From Anaerolineae bacterium (GTDB lineage Bacteria > Chloroflexota > Anaerolineae > Aggregatilineales > UBA2796): a stretch of DNA of 40,914 nt. The position numbers and the translations under genes were made by a program. The notes under the pieces are model-generated. The model had not been told where the DNA came from and made no database searches. It saw nothing but the letters and a program-made list of their open reading frames with translations. The stretch lies in the NCBI GenBank assembly GCA_019637615.1, contig JAHBVJ010000048.1, positions 1 through 40,914 on the forward strand. Reading direction: 5' to 3'. How positions within the stretch are numbered: position 1 is the first letter of the stretch; the number at the start of each line of letters is the position of its first letter. Below are positions 1 to 8,005 of the stretch, one piece after another.

Positions 1-24
1 ACCGTAAACCTAGCACTATGGTTG

Positions 25-1062
25 CTACTGAATTGCTGCCACACTGATATACGCACTGTTTGCTCCGTTTTCTTTCAAACCGCGATCCGGCAAGCGCGCG
101 CAACCGCCGATGATAGCGGCTTGGCGTTGATGTCGTTGCGTCTCCCAAATCTGCCGCAGATCGGCAACCGTGTCGAAGGGAAAACCGACGCTGGTCTGGG
201 CAAAGGAACACGCTTTCACGTACTTGTCGCTGGTGATCGAGAGGAAGTCATCGCCCGCGCCACAATCACCGCTCACGAATAGGCGTGGCACATCGGGCAG
301 GGCATTTCCCCAACAGATGTCTAGCTTCAGGGAAACCGCATTGCCGAGCTTGTGATGCACTTTGTTGAGAAACGCTGAGAGCTGACGCGTCTGCTCTTGG
401 GTGAGATGGAGCGCAGGATCGCTACCCTTGTAACTCAGCAGCAGAAAATCGCGCACACCAAGCGCTAGAAGCTGTATGAACTTACCTTCGATCCCCGCCA
501 ATTCTGACGGGCTGATCAGCCAATTGACGCCGTAGCGCGCATTGCAGCGATGCATCAGCGCGAGAGTTTCGATCCAGTGATTGTCGTCGTAAAGTGAAAC
601 GCGAATCTGCCCGTATTTACCGTGAATGGCGCGCAGAAAATCAGCGGTCAGGAGCGTTCCGTTGGTGGTAAAGTTCAGGCACAGCGTGGTGGTAGCGTAG
701 ACCTCGTTGATGAATTCTGCCCAACGCGGGAACAGCATCGGTTCGCCACCACCGAACGCGACTTCCGCCACACCCCATGCATCTATCTCACGGCAAAAAT
801 CGAGCAACGTCTGATATCGCCACAGACTGCGAAGCTGTTGATCTCGGTAGCAGAAATGGCAGGTGAGGTTGCAAACGTTGGTGATCGCGATCAGCAATGT
901 ACGTGGTGCGATGCGGCGTACATCAGCGGTTTCGTCGCCTTCGAGCAAGACGTTCAGACCGCTGTCGCGATCAAACAGCAGCAACTTGCCATCCAGCGGA
1001 TGTTCACGCCAGCGCAGGGTACGCAGGTCAGGCGGAAGGTGTTGCAGAAAGGTGGAGGTCAT
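25..1062 (-). CDS. Radical SAM protein with twitch/SPASM-like C-terminus
   Basis: Reductive S-adenosylmethionine enzyme of unknown substrate. The CxxxCxxC motif that binds the catalytic 4Fe-4S cluster is seen at C64, C68 and C71 (CNLTCHFC), followed by a GGGEP SAM-binding motif. A further Cys set near the C-terminus (GDCGAG, KACSF, GGCARLP) resembles a twitch or SPASM auxiliary-cluster domain. About 60 residues precede the radical SAM core; they are not a recognised domain and could be a peptide-recognition region. At 345 aa it is a normal length for SPASM-type proteins. It is divergent from the sugar epimerase gene with 200 bp between them. I found no convincing precursor-peptide gene beside it, so the substrate is open. 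The family call is firm. Confidence 0.85.
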   Translation of the reverse strand: MTSTFLQHLPPDLRTLRWREHPLDGKLLLFDRDSGLNVLLEGDETADVRRIAPRTLLIAITNVCNLTCHFCYRDQQLRSLWRYQTLLDFCREIDAWGVAEVAFGGGEPMLFPRWAEFINEVYATTTLCLNFTTNGTLLTADFLRAIHGKYGQIRVSLYDDNHWIETLALMHRCNARYGVNWLISPSELAGIEGKFIQLLALGVRDFLLLSYKGSDPALHLTQEQTRQLSAFLNKVHHKLGNAVSLKLDICWGNALPDVPRLFVSGDCGAGDDFLSITSDKYVKACSFAQTSVGFPFDTVADLRQIWETQRHQRQAAIIGGCARLPDRGLKENGANSAYISVAAIQ

Positions 1063-1188
1063 TCTGGTTCAGTTACATATCACTTATCCCACGCATCTAT
1101 TGTAACCGCGATTATGCCCGATGTTACCCGCCTGCATGAATGCCAAGCAAATGCCAAACCTAGCGGTCATTGGATTTTAGGAACATAG

Positions 1189-1219
1189 TTGGTGTGAACG
1201 CTCTCTGATGCGCTATGAT
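1189..1219 (+). promoter_or_regulatory. Possible sigma70-type promoter of the epimerase gene
   Basis: TTGGTG (1189-1194) and TATGAT (1214-1219) lie 19 bp apart, ahead of the start at 1267. The spacing is long and the -35 is weak, so this is only a candidate. Confidence 0.25.
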
Positions 1220-1266
1220 CCCCTGCTATTGAATCGGAACTGCAATATCACATGGAGCATAACCAC

Positions 1267-1728
1267 ATGGGTCTCATCCACGATGTCGTGGTGAAAAAGC
1301 TCGTCACCCACAGCGATGATCGCGGCTATTTTCGCGAAATTCTGCGCGACGACGATAATTTACTGCGTAAATTCGGGCAAACTGCCGTCACCAAAACATA
1401 TCCCGGTGTCATCAAAGCCTTCCACTGGCACAGAGATCAGGACGATATTTGGTATGTCGCGGACGGCATGGCGCGCGTCGTGCTGTATGATCGCCGTCCA
1501 GACTCGCCCACCTACAAGCAAACGCAGGTCGTCTACGCGGGGCAAGACAACCCCGTCTCGATCCTGATCCCAACCGGTATCGCGCACGGCTATCAGGTGA
1601 TCGGCAACGAGCCAGTACTGCTCTTTTACCACGTCACCAAGAGTTACGATCCCGCCGATCCAGATGAACAGCGTATCGACTTCGATGATCCTGAGATTGC
1701 CTTCGACTGGTCGATCAAAAACCGATAA
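1267..1728 (+). CDS. RmlC-like dTDP-4-dehydrorhamnose 3,5-epimerase family protein
   Basis: Cupin-fold nucleotide-sugar epimerase. RmlC enzymes epimerise C3 and C5 of dTDP-4-keto-6-deoxyglucose in rhamnose synthesis. Seen: an early DDRGYF motif, the GVIKAFHWH segment at the place of the RmlC catalytic His, IPTGIAHGY, and the family C-terminal pattern with SYDPADPDEQRIDFDDP. About 153 aa is slightly shorter than classic RmlC (about 180). I chose ATG 1267 because GGAG at 1254-1257 sits 9 nt upstream of it; an ATG at 1252 would overlap that site. No rmlA, rmlB or rmlD is nearby, so it may serve another sugar or act with genes elsewhere. A hairpin at 1738-1773 follows the stop directly. Confidence 0.8.
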   Translation: MGLIHDVVVKKLVTHSDDRGYFREILRDDDNLLRKFGQTAVTKTYPGVIKAFHWHRDQDDIWYVADGMARVVLYDRRPDSPTYKQTQVVYAGQDNPVSILIPTGIAHGYQVIGNEPVLLFYHVTKSYDPADPDEQRIDFDDPEIAFDWSIKNR

Positions 1729-1737
1729 GGCCGCGTC

Positions 1738-1773
1738 CCGCAAGCCGGAACCCCATATGATTCTGGCTTGCGG
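1738..1773 (+). terminator. Hairpin terminator after the epimerase gene
   Basis: Arms 1738-1750 and 1761-1773 pair over 13 bp (one G-U) around a 10-nt loop, followed by the T-rich TTCATTT. It starts 9 nt after the stop codon. The U-tract is imperfect. Confidence 0.6.
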
Positions 1774-1850
1774 TTCATTTCCCCTTAGCCGGCTATCCAA
1801 GTGTACAATTCTGTTGGATCTTCACGCGCAGCTTGACGGAACAACACGCC

Positions 1851-4800
1851 ATGAGTGATGTCCTTCGCCTTTCAACGTTAGGTGGACTGAGCATTCACAA
1901 AAACAGCGATCCAGTAGCGGGCTTCATCTCGCGCAAGGTCGAAGCGCTGTTAATCTACCTTGCGCACGAGGGGCGTGAACACCCGCGCGAAGTGTTGGCA
2001 GAAATGCTGTGGAACGATCTCCCGCAAGAGCGCGCACTCGCCAATCTCCGCACCGTGTTGAGCAGCCTGCAAGCCCAGCTCGCGCCCTTCCTCACCGTGA
2101 CGCGCCAGACCATCGGCATGAATCCCGATAGCAACTACTGGTTGGATGTGAACACGCTGGAGATCGCGATCAACAGCACCAAACGCCGTTGGAGCAGCGG
2201 ACTGACCGATTCCGACGTGGAGCAGCTCACCCAAGCACTGACGCTCTATCGCGGCGATTTTCTCGCGGGCTTCTACATCCGGGAAGCGCAGGGCTTCGAT
2301 GCGTGGCGGGCGCAGCTCCAAGAACATGTCCGTCAGCAGGTGATCGAGGCGCTCAGTCTGCTGATCAAGCGGGCATCCGAGCAAAACGCCTTCACCGATG
2401 GTATCGATCTGGCACGCTGGTTGCTGCGCATCGATCCGCTGCTGGAAAGCACGCACCGCCACCTGATGCTGATGTTAGCCCGTTCTGGTCAGCGGACGGC
2501 AGCGTTGGCGCAGTTCGAGACCTGTCGGCGCGTCCTCGAAGAAGAACTCGGCGTCAAGCCGGAAGACGAAACGCTTCAGTTGAACGAGCGTATCCAGCAG
2601 GAAAATCTAGCCGAAGTCTCCAGCAGTGTGCCGATGGTTACGCGTCCCGCCAAGACCACCACTGCTGAGATCGCCGCCCTTCAGCGCCGCATACCATTGC
2701 CATCCACGCCGTTCATCGACCGCCCGCATGAACTGACGCGCATCCTCGAACGTCTCAAGCGTGCCGACTGCCGCCTGCTGACCATCGTCGGGCAGGGCGG
2801 GATCGGCAAAACACGTCTCGCCATCGAAGCCGCTACGCAAGCCGACAGCTTCGTGGATGGCGTTTATTTCATCCCGCTTGCCACCTTGCAGAGCGAAGAA
2901 TTCTTGATCTCGCTGATTGCCGACGCCGCTGACATCAAACTGGCGGGCAAAGACAACCTCAAAGATCAGGTATTTGCGCAGGTAAAGCACAAGCACATGC
3001 TGCTGGTGATGGATAACTTCGAGCACGTGATGGAAGCGGGCAGCGCTTTCGTGAGCGCCCTGCTGCAAGCCTCGCAGCATCTCAAGGTCATGGTCACCTC
3101 GCGCGAACGCTTGAATTTGCAGATCGAGCAGGTTGTCGTGCTTGGCGGCATGGAATACCCGCTCTCCGACACGATCTTCACCGCCGAGCCGGAAACCTTC
3201 CCCAGTGTGCAGTTGTTTTTGCAAGGGGCACAGCGTGTCGCGCCGGACTTCAACCCGACCAGCGCGGACTGGTCGCCCATCGCTCGTATCTGCCGCTTGG
3301 TCGAAGGGATGCCGTTGGGCATCGAACTGGCGTCGTCATGGGTGCAAGTGCTGACTCCCAAAGAAATCGCGCAGGAGATCGAACAGAATCTAGATTTCCT
3401 CGCCACGCCGCTATCCGATGTGCCGGAGCGCCATCGCAGCGTTCGCGCCGTCTTCGAATACACATGGGGACAGCTTTCCGACGCCGAACGCGATGCCTTT
3501 GCCCGCCTCTCGATCTTCCGGGGCGGCTTCACGCGTGAAGCTGCGCAGAAAATTGCGGGGACGTGGCCTCAAACACTGCTCCTACTTATGAACAAGGCAC
3601 TGCTCAAGCGTGACAACGACGGGCGCTACATCATGCACGAACTGCTGCGACAGTACGCGCAGCAGCGGCTTGCCGAAGCCGCCGATGAATATGTCTCGGT
3701 GCAAGCCAAGCACTGCGCTTTTTACGCCAATCTGCTGTACGACAGCGAACACCGCCATTGGAATATCTCGCGCCAGCAGTTCATGGCAGAAGAAGCCGAA
3801 CAAGAATTGGAAAACGTCCGCGTGGCGTGGGATTACGCCCTTGATCACGCGCCTGATGATGAAGTGCGCAAATTCCTGCTGTCGCTGTTCAACTTTTTCG
3901 CTTTTTTCAACCGATTTCGGGAAGGGGTCGATCTCTTTCATCAAGCGGGCGAACGCTTGCGGCGGCGCGGCGTCACGCTGGATAATCTGCTGCTTGCGGA
4001 ACTCATCATGTATGAAGGCATCTTCCTCAAGAACATGGCCTATGTCAACGAAGCTCAGACCGTGCTCGATTCGACATGGCCCACCATCGAGCGCAACGGT
4101 ACACTCCTTGACCACAGCAATTTCACCAATGCCTATGCGGGCGTCGCCTATACGCGCGGCGATTATGTCACGGCCTATGATTGGTATATGCGGCGCTTGG
4201 ACGTAGATCGGCGCTTGCATCAGGCGGCGGGCGAGGCCAACACGCTGGCGCATCTGGGCGACATCGCCATCGTGCAGGGCGACTATGAAAAAGCCTACGG
4301 GCTGCTCAGTGAGGCGCTCTCCATTAACCGCCGCATCGATAGCGCATGGGGCGCGTCCAACACCTTAGCGCCGCTAGGAGATGTCGCCTACAAACTGGGG
4401 CAGTATGAACAAGCGCGCCGCTATTTTCAAGAAAGCCTCGCCCTCAGCCAGCCGACGGGTGAGAAGCGCAGTACCGCCGTTGCCTTGGTCAACCTCGGAC
4501 GCACGCTGACGGCGCTCGGTCATCACAGCGAGGCACTGCGCTACTGTCAGGACAGCCTCACCATTTTTGAAAGCACCAATAATCGTTGGGGAATGTCCTT
4601 CGCCTATGCCCATTTAGGGCGCGTATGCTTTGCCAGCGGCGATCTCGATGGAGCCAAACGACACTATCAGAAAGCGGTCAGCATCTGCAACGCCATCCAT
4701 AACCGCTGGGTCTTGGCCTTCACGCTGCGCCAGATGAGTAAGCTCGAATTGACTCACGGGGATCCGTGGCTAGCGAAGCAAAACGCCATCGAAGCACTCA

Positions 4801-5096
4801 CCCTCGCCAAGGAGATCGGAGCCAAACCGCTGATCCTTGATACCTTGGTCGCGGTCGGTAGTGCCCTATGCTATGTGGGCTTGGGGAATAATAATGATTG
4901 GGCGCTCATAGGGGGAATGTGTTCGCTCCTGTCCGCCGCGCAGCATCCGATCAGCGAATATGACACGCGCACGGAAGCCGAAGTGCTGATCGCGGAGATC
5001 AGCCCGCGCCTCTCGCCGCACGTCACCGACGCCATCAAAACACAATCGTCCACGCTTACGCTAGAGCAGGTCGTGGACGCGGCGATCCAATCGTGA
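1851..5096 (+). CDS. SARP/AfsR-type regulator: wHTH + BTAD + NB-ARC ATPase + TPR
   Basis: Large STAND-class transcription regulator of about 1,081 aa. Order seen: N-terminal OmpR-like winged helix (about residues 5-95), bacterial transcriptional activation domain (about 96-250, ending in the typical QFETCRRVLEEELGVKPE), NB-ARC ATPase with P-loop GQGGIGKTR (K320) and a DNFEH Walker B-like segment, then TPR repeats from about 690 to 1000 (e.g. AHLGDIAIVQGDYEKAYGLL). In this family nucleotide switching and a TPR-bound signal control DNA binding; the signal here is unknown. I prefer ATG 1851 over TTG 1833 because conserved sequence begins just after it. It converges on the WXG100 operon, which makes that operon a candidate target, but nothing in the sequence proves it. 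Confidence 0.88.
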   Translation: MSDVLRLSTLGGLSIHKNSDPVAGFISRKVEALLIYLAHEGREHPREVLAEMLWNDLPQERALANLRTVLSSLQAQLAPFLTVTRQTIGMNPDSNYWLDVNTLEIAINSTKRRWSSGLTDSDVEQLTQALTLYRGDFLAGFYIREAQGFDAWRAQLQEHVRQQVIEALSLLIKRASEQNAFTDGIDLARWLLRIDPLLESTHRHLMLMLARSGQRTAALAQFETCRRVLEEELGVKPEDETLQLNERIQQENLAEVSSSVPMVTRPAKTTTAEIAALQRRIPLPSTPFIDRPHELTRILERLKRADCRLLTIVGQGGIGKTRLAIEAATQADSFVDGVYFIPLATLQSEEFLISLIADAADIKLAGKDNLKDQVFAQVKHKHMLLVMDNFEHVMEAGSAFVSALLQASQHLKVMVTSRERLNLQIEQVVVLGGMEYPLSDTIFTAEPETFPSVQLFLQGAQRVAPDFNPTSADWSPIARICRLVEGMPLGIELASSWVQVLTPKEIAQEIEQNLDFLATPLSDVPERHRSVRAVFEYTWGQLSDAERDAFARLSIFRGGFTREAAQKIAGTWPQTLLLLMNKALLKRDNDGRYIMHELLRQYAQQRLAEAADEYVSVQAKHCAFYANLLYDSEHRHWNISRQQFMAEEAEQELENVRVAWDYALDHAPDDEVRKFLLSLFNFFAFFNRFREGVDLFHQAGERLRRRGVTLDNLLLAELIMYEGIFLKNMAYVNEAQTVLDSTWPTIERNGTLLDHSNFTNAYAGVAYTRGDYVTAYDWYMRRLDVDRRLHQAAGEANTLAHLGDIAIVQGDYEKAYGLLSEALSINRRIDSAWGASNTLAPLGDVAYKLGQYEQARRYFQESLALSQPTGEKRSTAVALVNLGRTLTALGHHSEALRYCQDSLTIFESTNNRWGMSFAYAHLGRVCFASGDLDGAKRHYQKAVSICNAIHNRWVLAFTLRQMSKLELTHGDPWLAKQNAIEALTLAKEIGAKPLILDTLVAVGSALCYVGLGNNNDWALIGGMCSLLSAAQHPISEYDTRTEAEVLIAEISPRLSPHVTDAIKTQSSTLTLEQVVDAAIQS

Positions 5097-5105
5097 TGCC
5101 GAGTA

Positions 5106-5158
5106 CGCCCCCGTCCCGCATGGCGCGCTGTTTCACATTCCATGCACTGGACGGGGCG
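5106..5158. terminator. Long imperfect hairpin between convergent genes
   Basis: CGCCCCCGTCC (5106-5116) pairs with GGACGGGGCG (5149-5158) with one bulged C. It lies between the regulator stop and the end of the WXG100 operon, so it could terminate from both sides. No clear U-tract. Confidence 0.35.
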
Positions 5159-5171
5159 ACGCCTACCTAGA

Positions 5172-5468
5172 TCAGCCCGCGAAGCGCGTCGAGGCTGTGG
5201 TATCACCATCACGGATGGCCTTCACCGCGCCCAGCACGTCACCGCTCATATCGCGGCAGTTCTTGATCAGCGAGTCGAACTTGGTTTTGAGCTGATCGAA
5301 GTAGTATTCCGCAGCCGCGTCACCGATCAGACCCTTTTCATCGTTGCTCTGGATAGCGGCAACAACCTGCATCAGCTTGTTGTGGTTCGATTCCGCGAAG
5401 TCAGCGGCGACTTCCAGCATTTTCGACATATTCTCGACCACGCTATATTGCATCTTCACTTCGGACAT
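5172..5468 (-). CDS. WXG100-like protein (variant LxG), fourth gene of cassette
   Basis: Small helical-hairpin protein of the ESAT-6/WXG100 superfamily, 98 aa, the family's usual size. Such proteins form dimers and are exported by, or act with, type VII secretion systems. The central turn reads L47-I-G49 followed by AAAEYYFDQL, so the Trp of WxG is replaced by Leu while the Gly and the downstream aromatic are kept. A strong GAGGAGG ribosome site precedes the ATG. It is the last gene of a four-gene operon, 59 nt after the third. No YxxxD/E export tail is evident at the C-terminus. Family membership rests on length, helical pattern, turn position and context. Confidence 0.75.
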   Translation of the reverse strand: MSEVKMQYSVVENMSKMLEVAADFAESNHNKLMQVVAAIQSNDEKGLIGDAAAEYYFDQLKTKFDSLIKNCRDMSGDVLGAVKAIRDGDTTASTRFAG

Positions 5469-5527
5469 GATGAGTTCCTCCTCAGGAATTACTGGCGTTT
5501 ATGGGTTTACGTAGCGTTGGTAGACGC

Positions 5528-5863
5528 TTACTTGATGATGGCGGCGAAGGCTTCTTCAGCCGCGTGAACATGCTGCGATTTAACCTTGCCGTCGGCGCTC
5601 TGGATGTCGTTGGACGTGGTGTTGATGGCACGATCAAAGGTGGTGATGGCCTCAAGCAGGTCGTCCACCAACAGATAGATTTTGTCCACCATCTCGTTGC
5701 GGAACATCTTCTGACCTTCGCCCACCCATGCACCATCGTCAATGGGCTGCTGTGCCTTCTTCAGGTCGCTCGTGAAAACTTCATGGAGTTCATTGCTCAC
5801 GGCTTTGAGCGTCTTCGAACCGTCTTCGACTTTGGGCGCTTCGACATTCATTAGTAAGGACAT
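5528..5863 (-). CDS. WXG100 family protein, third gene of cassette
   Basis: ESAT-6-like protein of 111 aa with a canonical turn W46-V-G48 (GAWVGEGQKMF) between two predicted long helices. Likely an exported or secretion-associated dimerising protein of a type VII-like system; no ATPase (EccC/EssC) is in the window, so the route is inferred from family only. GGAG precedes the start at a good distance. ATG 5863 gives MSLLM; a second ATG four codons in is possible. It lies 41 nt after the second gene and pairs naturally with the fourth, Leu-variant, gene as a possible heterodimer. Confidence 0.85.
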   Translation of the reverse strand: MSLLMNVEAPKVEDGSKTLKAVSNELHEVFTSDLKKAQQPIDDGAWVGEGQKMFRNEMVDKIYLLVDDLLEAITTFDRAINTTSNDIQSADGKVKSQHVHAAEEAFAAIIK

Positions 5864-5904
5864 GATGTTGTTTTCTCCTCGTGTTTAGCAGGTCTAGCTC
5901 GGAA

Positions 5905-6201
5905 TTAGAACTTGGATGCGCCAGCGTGGTCAGCCGCCATCGCGTCTTGCTTGGCCTTCATGACATTTTGGGCCATGTTGGTCGTCAGCAGGTGCAGTTG
6001 ATTGATCTTGGCCTTGAGCACGTTCTTGATGGCGTCGGACATTGCCGGGCCAGCCTGCCCGACCAGTGATCCAGCCTCGATCTGCTTGGCGACTTCTTCG
6101 ATGCTGCTGCGGGTGTCGTCTAACCCTTCCATCGCGTCGATCAGGGCGTTGAACATTGCGTCAGCGCCTTCGTAATCAAATGAGAACATATCGTCAGACA
6201 T
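5905..6201 (-). CDS. WXG100-like protein (variant LxG), second gene of cassette
   Basis: 98-aa ESAT-6-like protein. The turn is L46-V-G48 (SLVGQAGPAM), so Trp is again replaced by Leu. The rest fits two amphipathic helices, with an acidic N-terminus and a Lys/Ala/Met-rich C-terminal half. GGGAGAT lies just upstream of the ATG. It follows the first gene by 52 nt. The alternation of a Trp form and a Leu form along the operon suggests two heterodimers; this is inference. Confidence 0.75.
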   Translation of the reverse strand: MSDDMFSFDYEGADAMFNALIDAMEGLDDTRSSIEEVAKQIEAGSLVGQAGPAMSDAIKNVLKAKINQLHLLTTNMAQNVMKAKQDAMAADHAGASKF

Positions 6202-6253
6202 GGTTGATCTCCCTATGCTATGTGTTGTGAATGCTTACTACGGATGATGTCGC

Positions 6254-6556
6254 TTACTTCTTGCCGAAACGTCCAGCGCTTTGTTCTTCTTGATCGCGCA
6301 TATCGACCACGATACCGCGCAGTGCTTCGCTGCCCGCTTGCAAGGCCTTGACCAGACGCTCATAGGCGGGGTACAGCTCATCACCGAACTGGTTGTAGAA
6401 GGCGTCAGCGGCTTCACCTTGCCAGCCACCGCGCAGATCACCGGCAGTCTGCGCCAGCTTGTTGGCGATCTGGATGACGAAATCGGACTCCGCGTCGAAC
6501 TTGGTCGCGCAGTTGACCAAGTCTTCGTAGGCAACTTTTACCTGTGGAACGCTCAT
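6254..6556 (-). CDS. WXG100 family protein, first gene of cassette
   Basis: The most typical member: 100 aa, turn W45-Q-G47 in GGWQGEAADAFYNQF, long helices on both sides, polar C-terminus. Known WXG100 proteins are substrates or co-substrates of type VII secretion and fold as helical hairpins. It is the promoter-proximal gene of the four-gene minus-strand operon; the ATG at 6556 is preceded by AAGG. Upstream lies a 201-bp AT-rich divergent region shared with the HEAT-repeat gene. Confidence 0.9.
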   Translation of the reverse strand: MSVPQVKVAYEDLVNCATKFDAESDFVIQIANKLAQTAGDLRGGWQGEAADAFYNQFGDELYPAYERLVKALQAGSEALRGIVVDMRDQEEQSAGRFGKK

Positions 6557-6757
6557 GATTTTCTTGCCTTTCTCGCTACCTTTTGTGTGCGAACTTCATG
6601 ATGCGTATAGTACGCCGCCACCGTGAAGGGATCGTTCAGAAAACGTCCAGAATCGTTTGTGCGCCGTTTTTTATCGTTTTTTAGCGAGTTTTATGCAGGA
6701 AACAGTGTAATTCGACGCTAAAACAATGGAAAATGCTGCAAATTACGTCGGAGGCAA

Positions 6758-7948
6758 ATGAAAGACGATTCGTTGATAGAGGATTTGAAAACGATCAAAC
6801 ACGCTGGGAAAGATGTTGAGAAACTACAACAAGCTGGTGTCTCGACCTATTCACAGCTTCTCACACTGATAGGCGACGAGACGGCTGATACAGAACTACG
6901 CAGCGAACTATGCTATGTGTTATGGTGGTTAGACCGCTATGTGGACAAGCGTAAAGCTGTCGGGCCATTGCTATCCGCACTCCGTTCCAAAGAGTCAGAA
7001 TTACATGGAGTAGCAGTTCTGGTTTGTGGCATGACGCACCTAAAACGAACATTCCCGCTCCTGACCAAATTTGCTACTGCTAAAGATCAACCAGAGATCG
7101 TGCGTGTCTACGCAATTCAGACGCTAGGTATGATGCGAGATGTAGGCGCATTGACCGTACTGAAAATGATCGTCGTAGATGAAACTGAAGATGTCGGTAT
7201 ACGCGCTCATGCGCTTGAGCAAACAGTGTCCCACACCGTACCAGTCGAAGAATACATGATTTGGCTGAACGATAGTCACGCTGATCTAAGGTTCTGGGCG
7301 GCATATTGTTTAGGCGGAATGCGTTACAGCGATTTTTCGCTTTTGCCCGCGTTGGCTACCCTTGATCGCACCGTTGCGACTGATCATACCGTGCCTGTTT
7401 ACTGGGGCTGGCACGTTGATCGCGAGGCGTTGTTGCCTTATGAACTGATCTATTACCACAAATTGCATCGCGATCCTGAAGATGTGCCCTATTATGTTTG
7501 GATTATCAGCCCCGCTTCAGAATATCAGAGCTTCATCTACACCTACCGTCATTGGACTGAGAGTCATGTCTACGTGACGGACGAAACACCACCGATTACG
7601 CTCACAATTGATCGCGATTGGTTGAGCAAGCAGTTACAGCAGCGTTGGGCAGATATTCGGCTGAACGTCCGCGAACCTCGCCCACAGGCTTACTTGTTGA
7701 ATTTTCAACTCACGCTTAGTGGTGAAATGCTGATCGGCGGGCTGCATCGTGACGGATACGCGTTGGTGCTTACGTGCGTGAAAGATGCTGTATACGAATT
7801 TGCGGCGTGGTATCGCGAATTATTTGCGGCGGAACAAGCGTTATTCCTGTATGAGTGGGCAGACGTTGCGACTAGTCTCACGCCCGCTATCACGGCGCAG
7901 GAGATTCGTCAGGTGCTCGAAAAACGCGATGAGGATCGTCGGGCATAG
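6758..7948 (+). CDS. HEAT-repeat protein with unknown C-terminal domain
   Basis: 396 aa, no signal peptide, cytoplasmic. Residues about 40-215 contain helical repeats with the HEAT spacing (for example IVRVYAIQTLGMMRDVGAL and DLRFWAAYCLGGMRYSDF), usually protein-binding scaffolds. The C-terminal part (about 240-396) is a separate alpha/beta region containing GGLHRDGYALVLT and FAAWYRELF; I do not recognise it. ATG 6758 has GGAGG only 3 nt upstream, unusually close, but it is the only sensible start. The gene diverges from the WXG100 operon and could serve it as chaperone or scaffold; that link is by position only. Confidence 0.75.
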   Translation: MKDDSLIEDLKTIKHAGKDVEKLQQAGVSTYSQLLTLIGDETADTELRSELCYVLWWLDRYVDKRKAVGPLLSALRSKESELHGVAVLVCGMTHLKRTFPLLTKFATAKDQPEIVRVYAIQTLGMMRDVGALTVLKMIVVDETEDVGIRAHALEQTVSHTVPVEEYMIWLNDSHADLRFWAAYCLGGMRYSDFSLLPALATLDRTVATDHTVPVYWGWHVDREALLPYELIYYHKLHRDPEDVPYYVWIISPASEYQSFIYTYRHWTESHVYVTDETPPITLTIDRDWLSKQLQQRWADIRLNVREPRPQAYLLNFQLTLSGEMLIGGLHRDGYALVLTCVKDAVYEFAAWYRELFAAEQALFLYEWADVATSLTPAITAQEIRQVLEKRDEDRRA

Positions 7949-7990
7949 TTTCGCACAATGATCTTCTTTAGCAGTGATCACTGTGCGAAA
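7949..7990. terminator. Hairpin between convergent HEAT and GH65 genes
   Basis: TTTCGCACA (7949-7957) pairs with TGTGCGAAA (7982-7990), and inside it TGATC (7959-7963) with GATCA (7976-7980), giving a 14-bp stem with one mismatch pair. It begins right at the HEAT gene stop and could end transcripts from both sides. Confidence 0.5.
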
Positions 7991-8005
7991 GTCACCCGAT
8001 CTGCC

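Noticed and set aside
1113..1187. 24-codon frame near the radical SAM gene as a possible precursor peptide
   Set aside because: No ribosome site, opposite strand to the radical SAM gene and no leader-like features.
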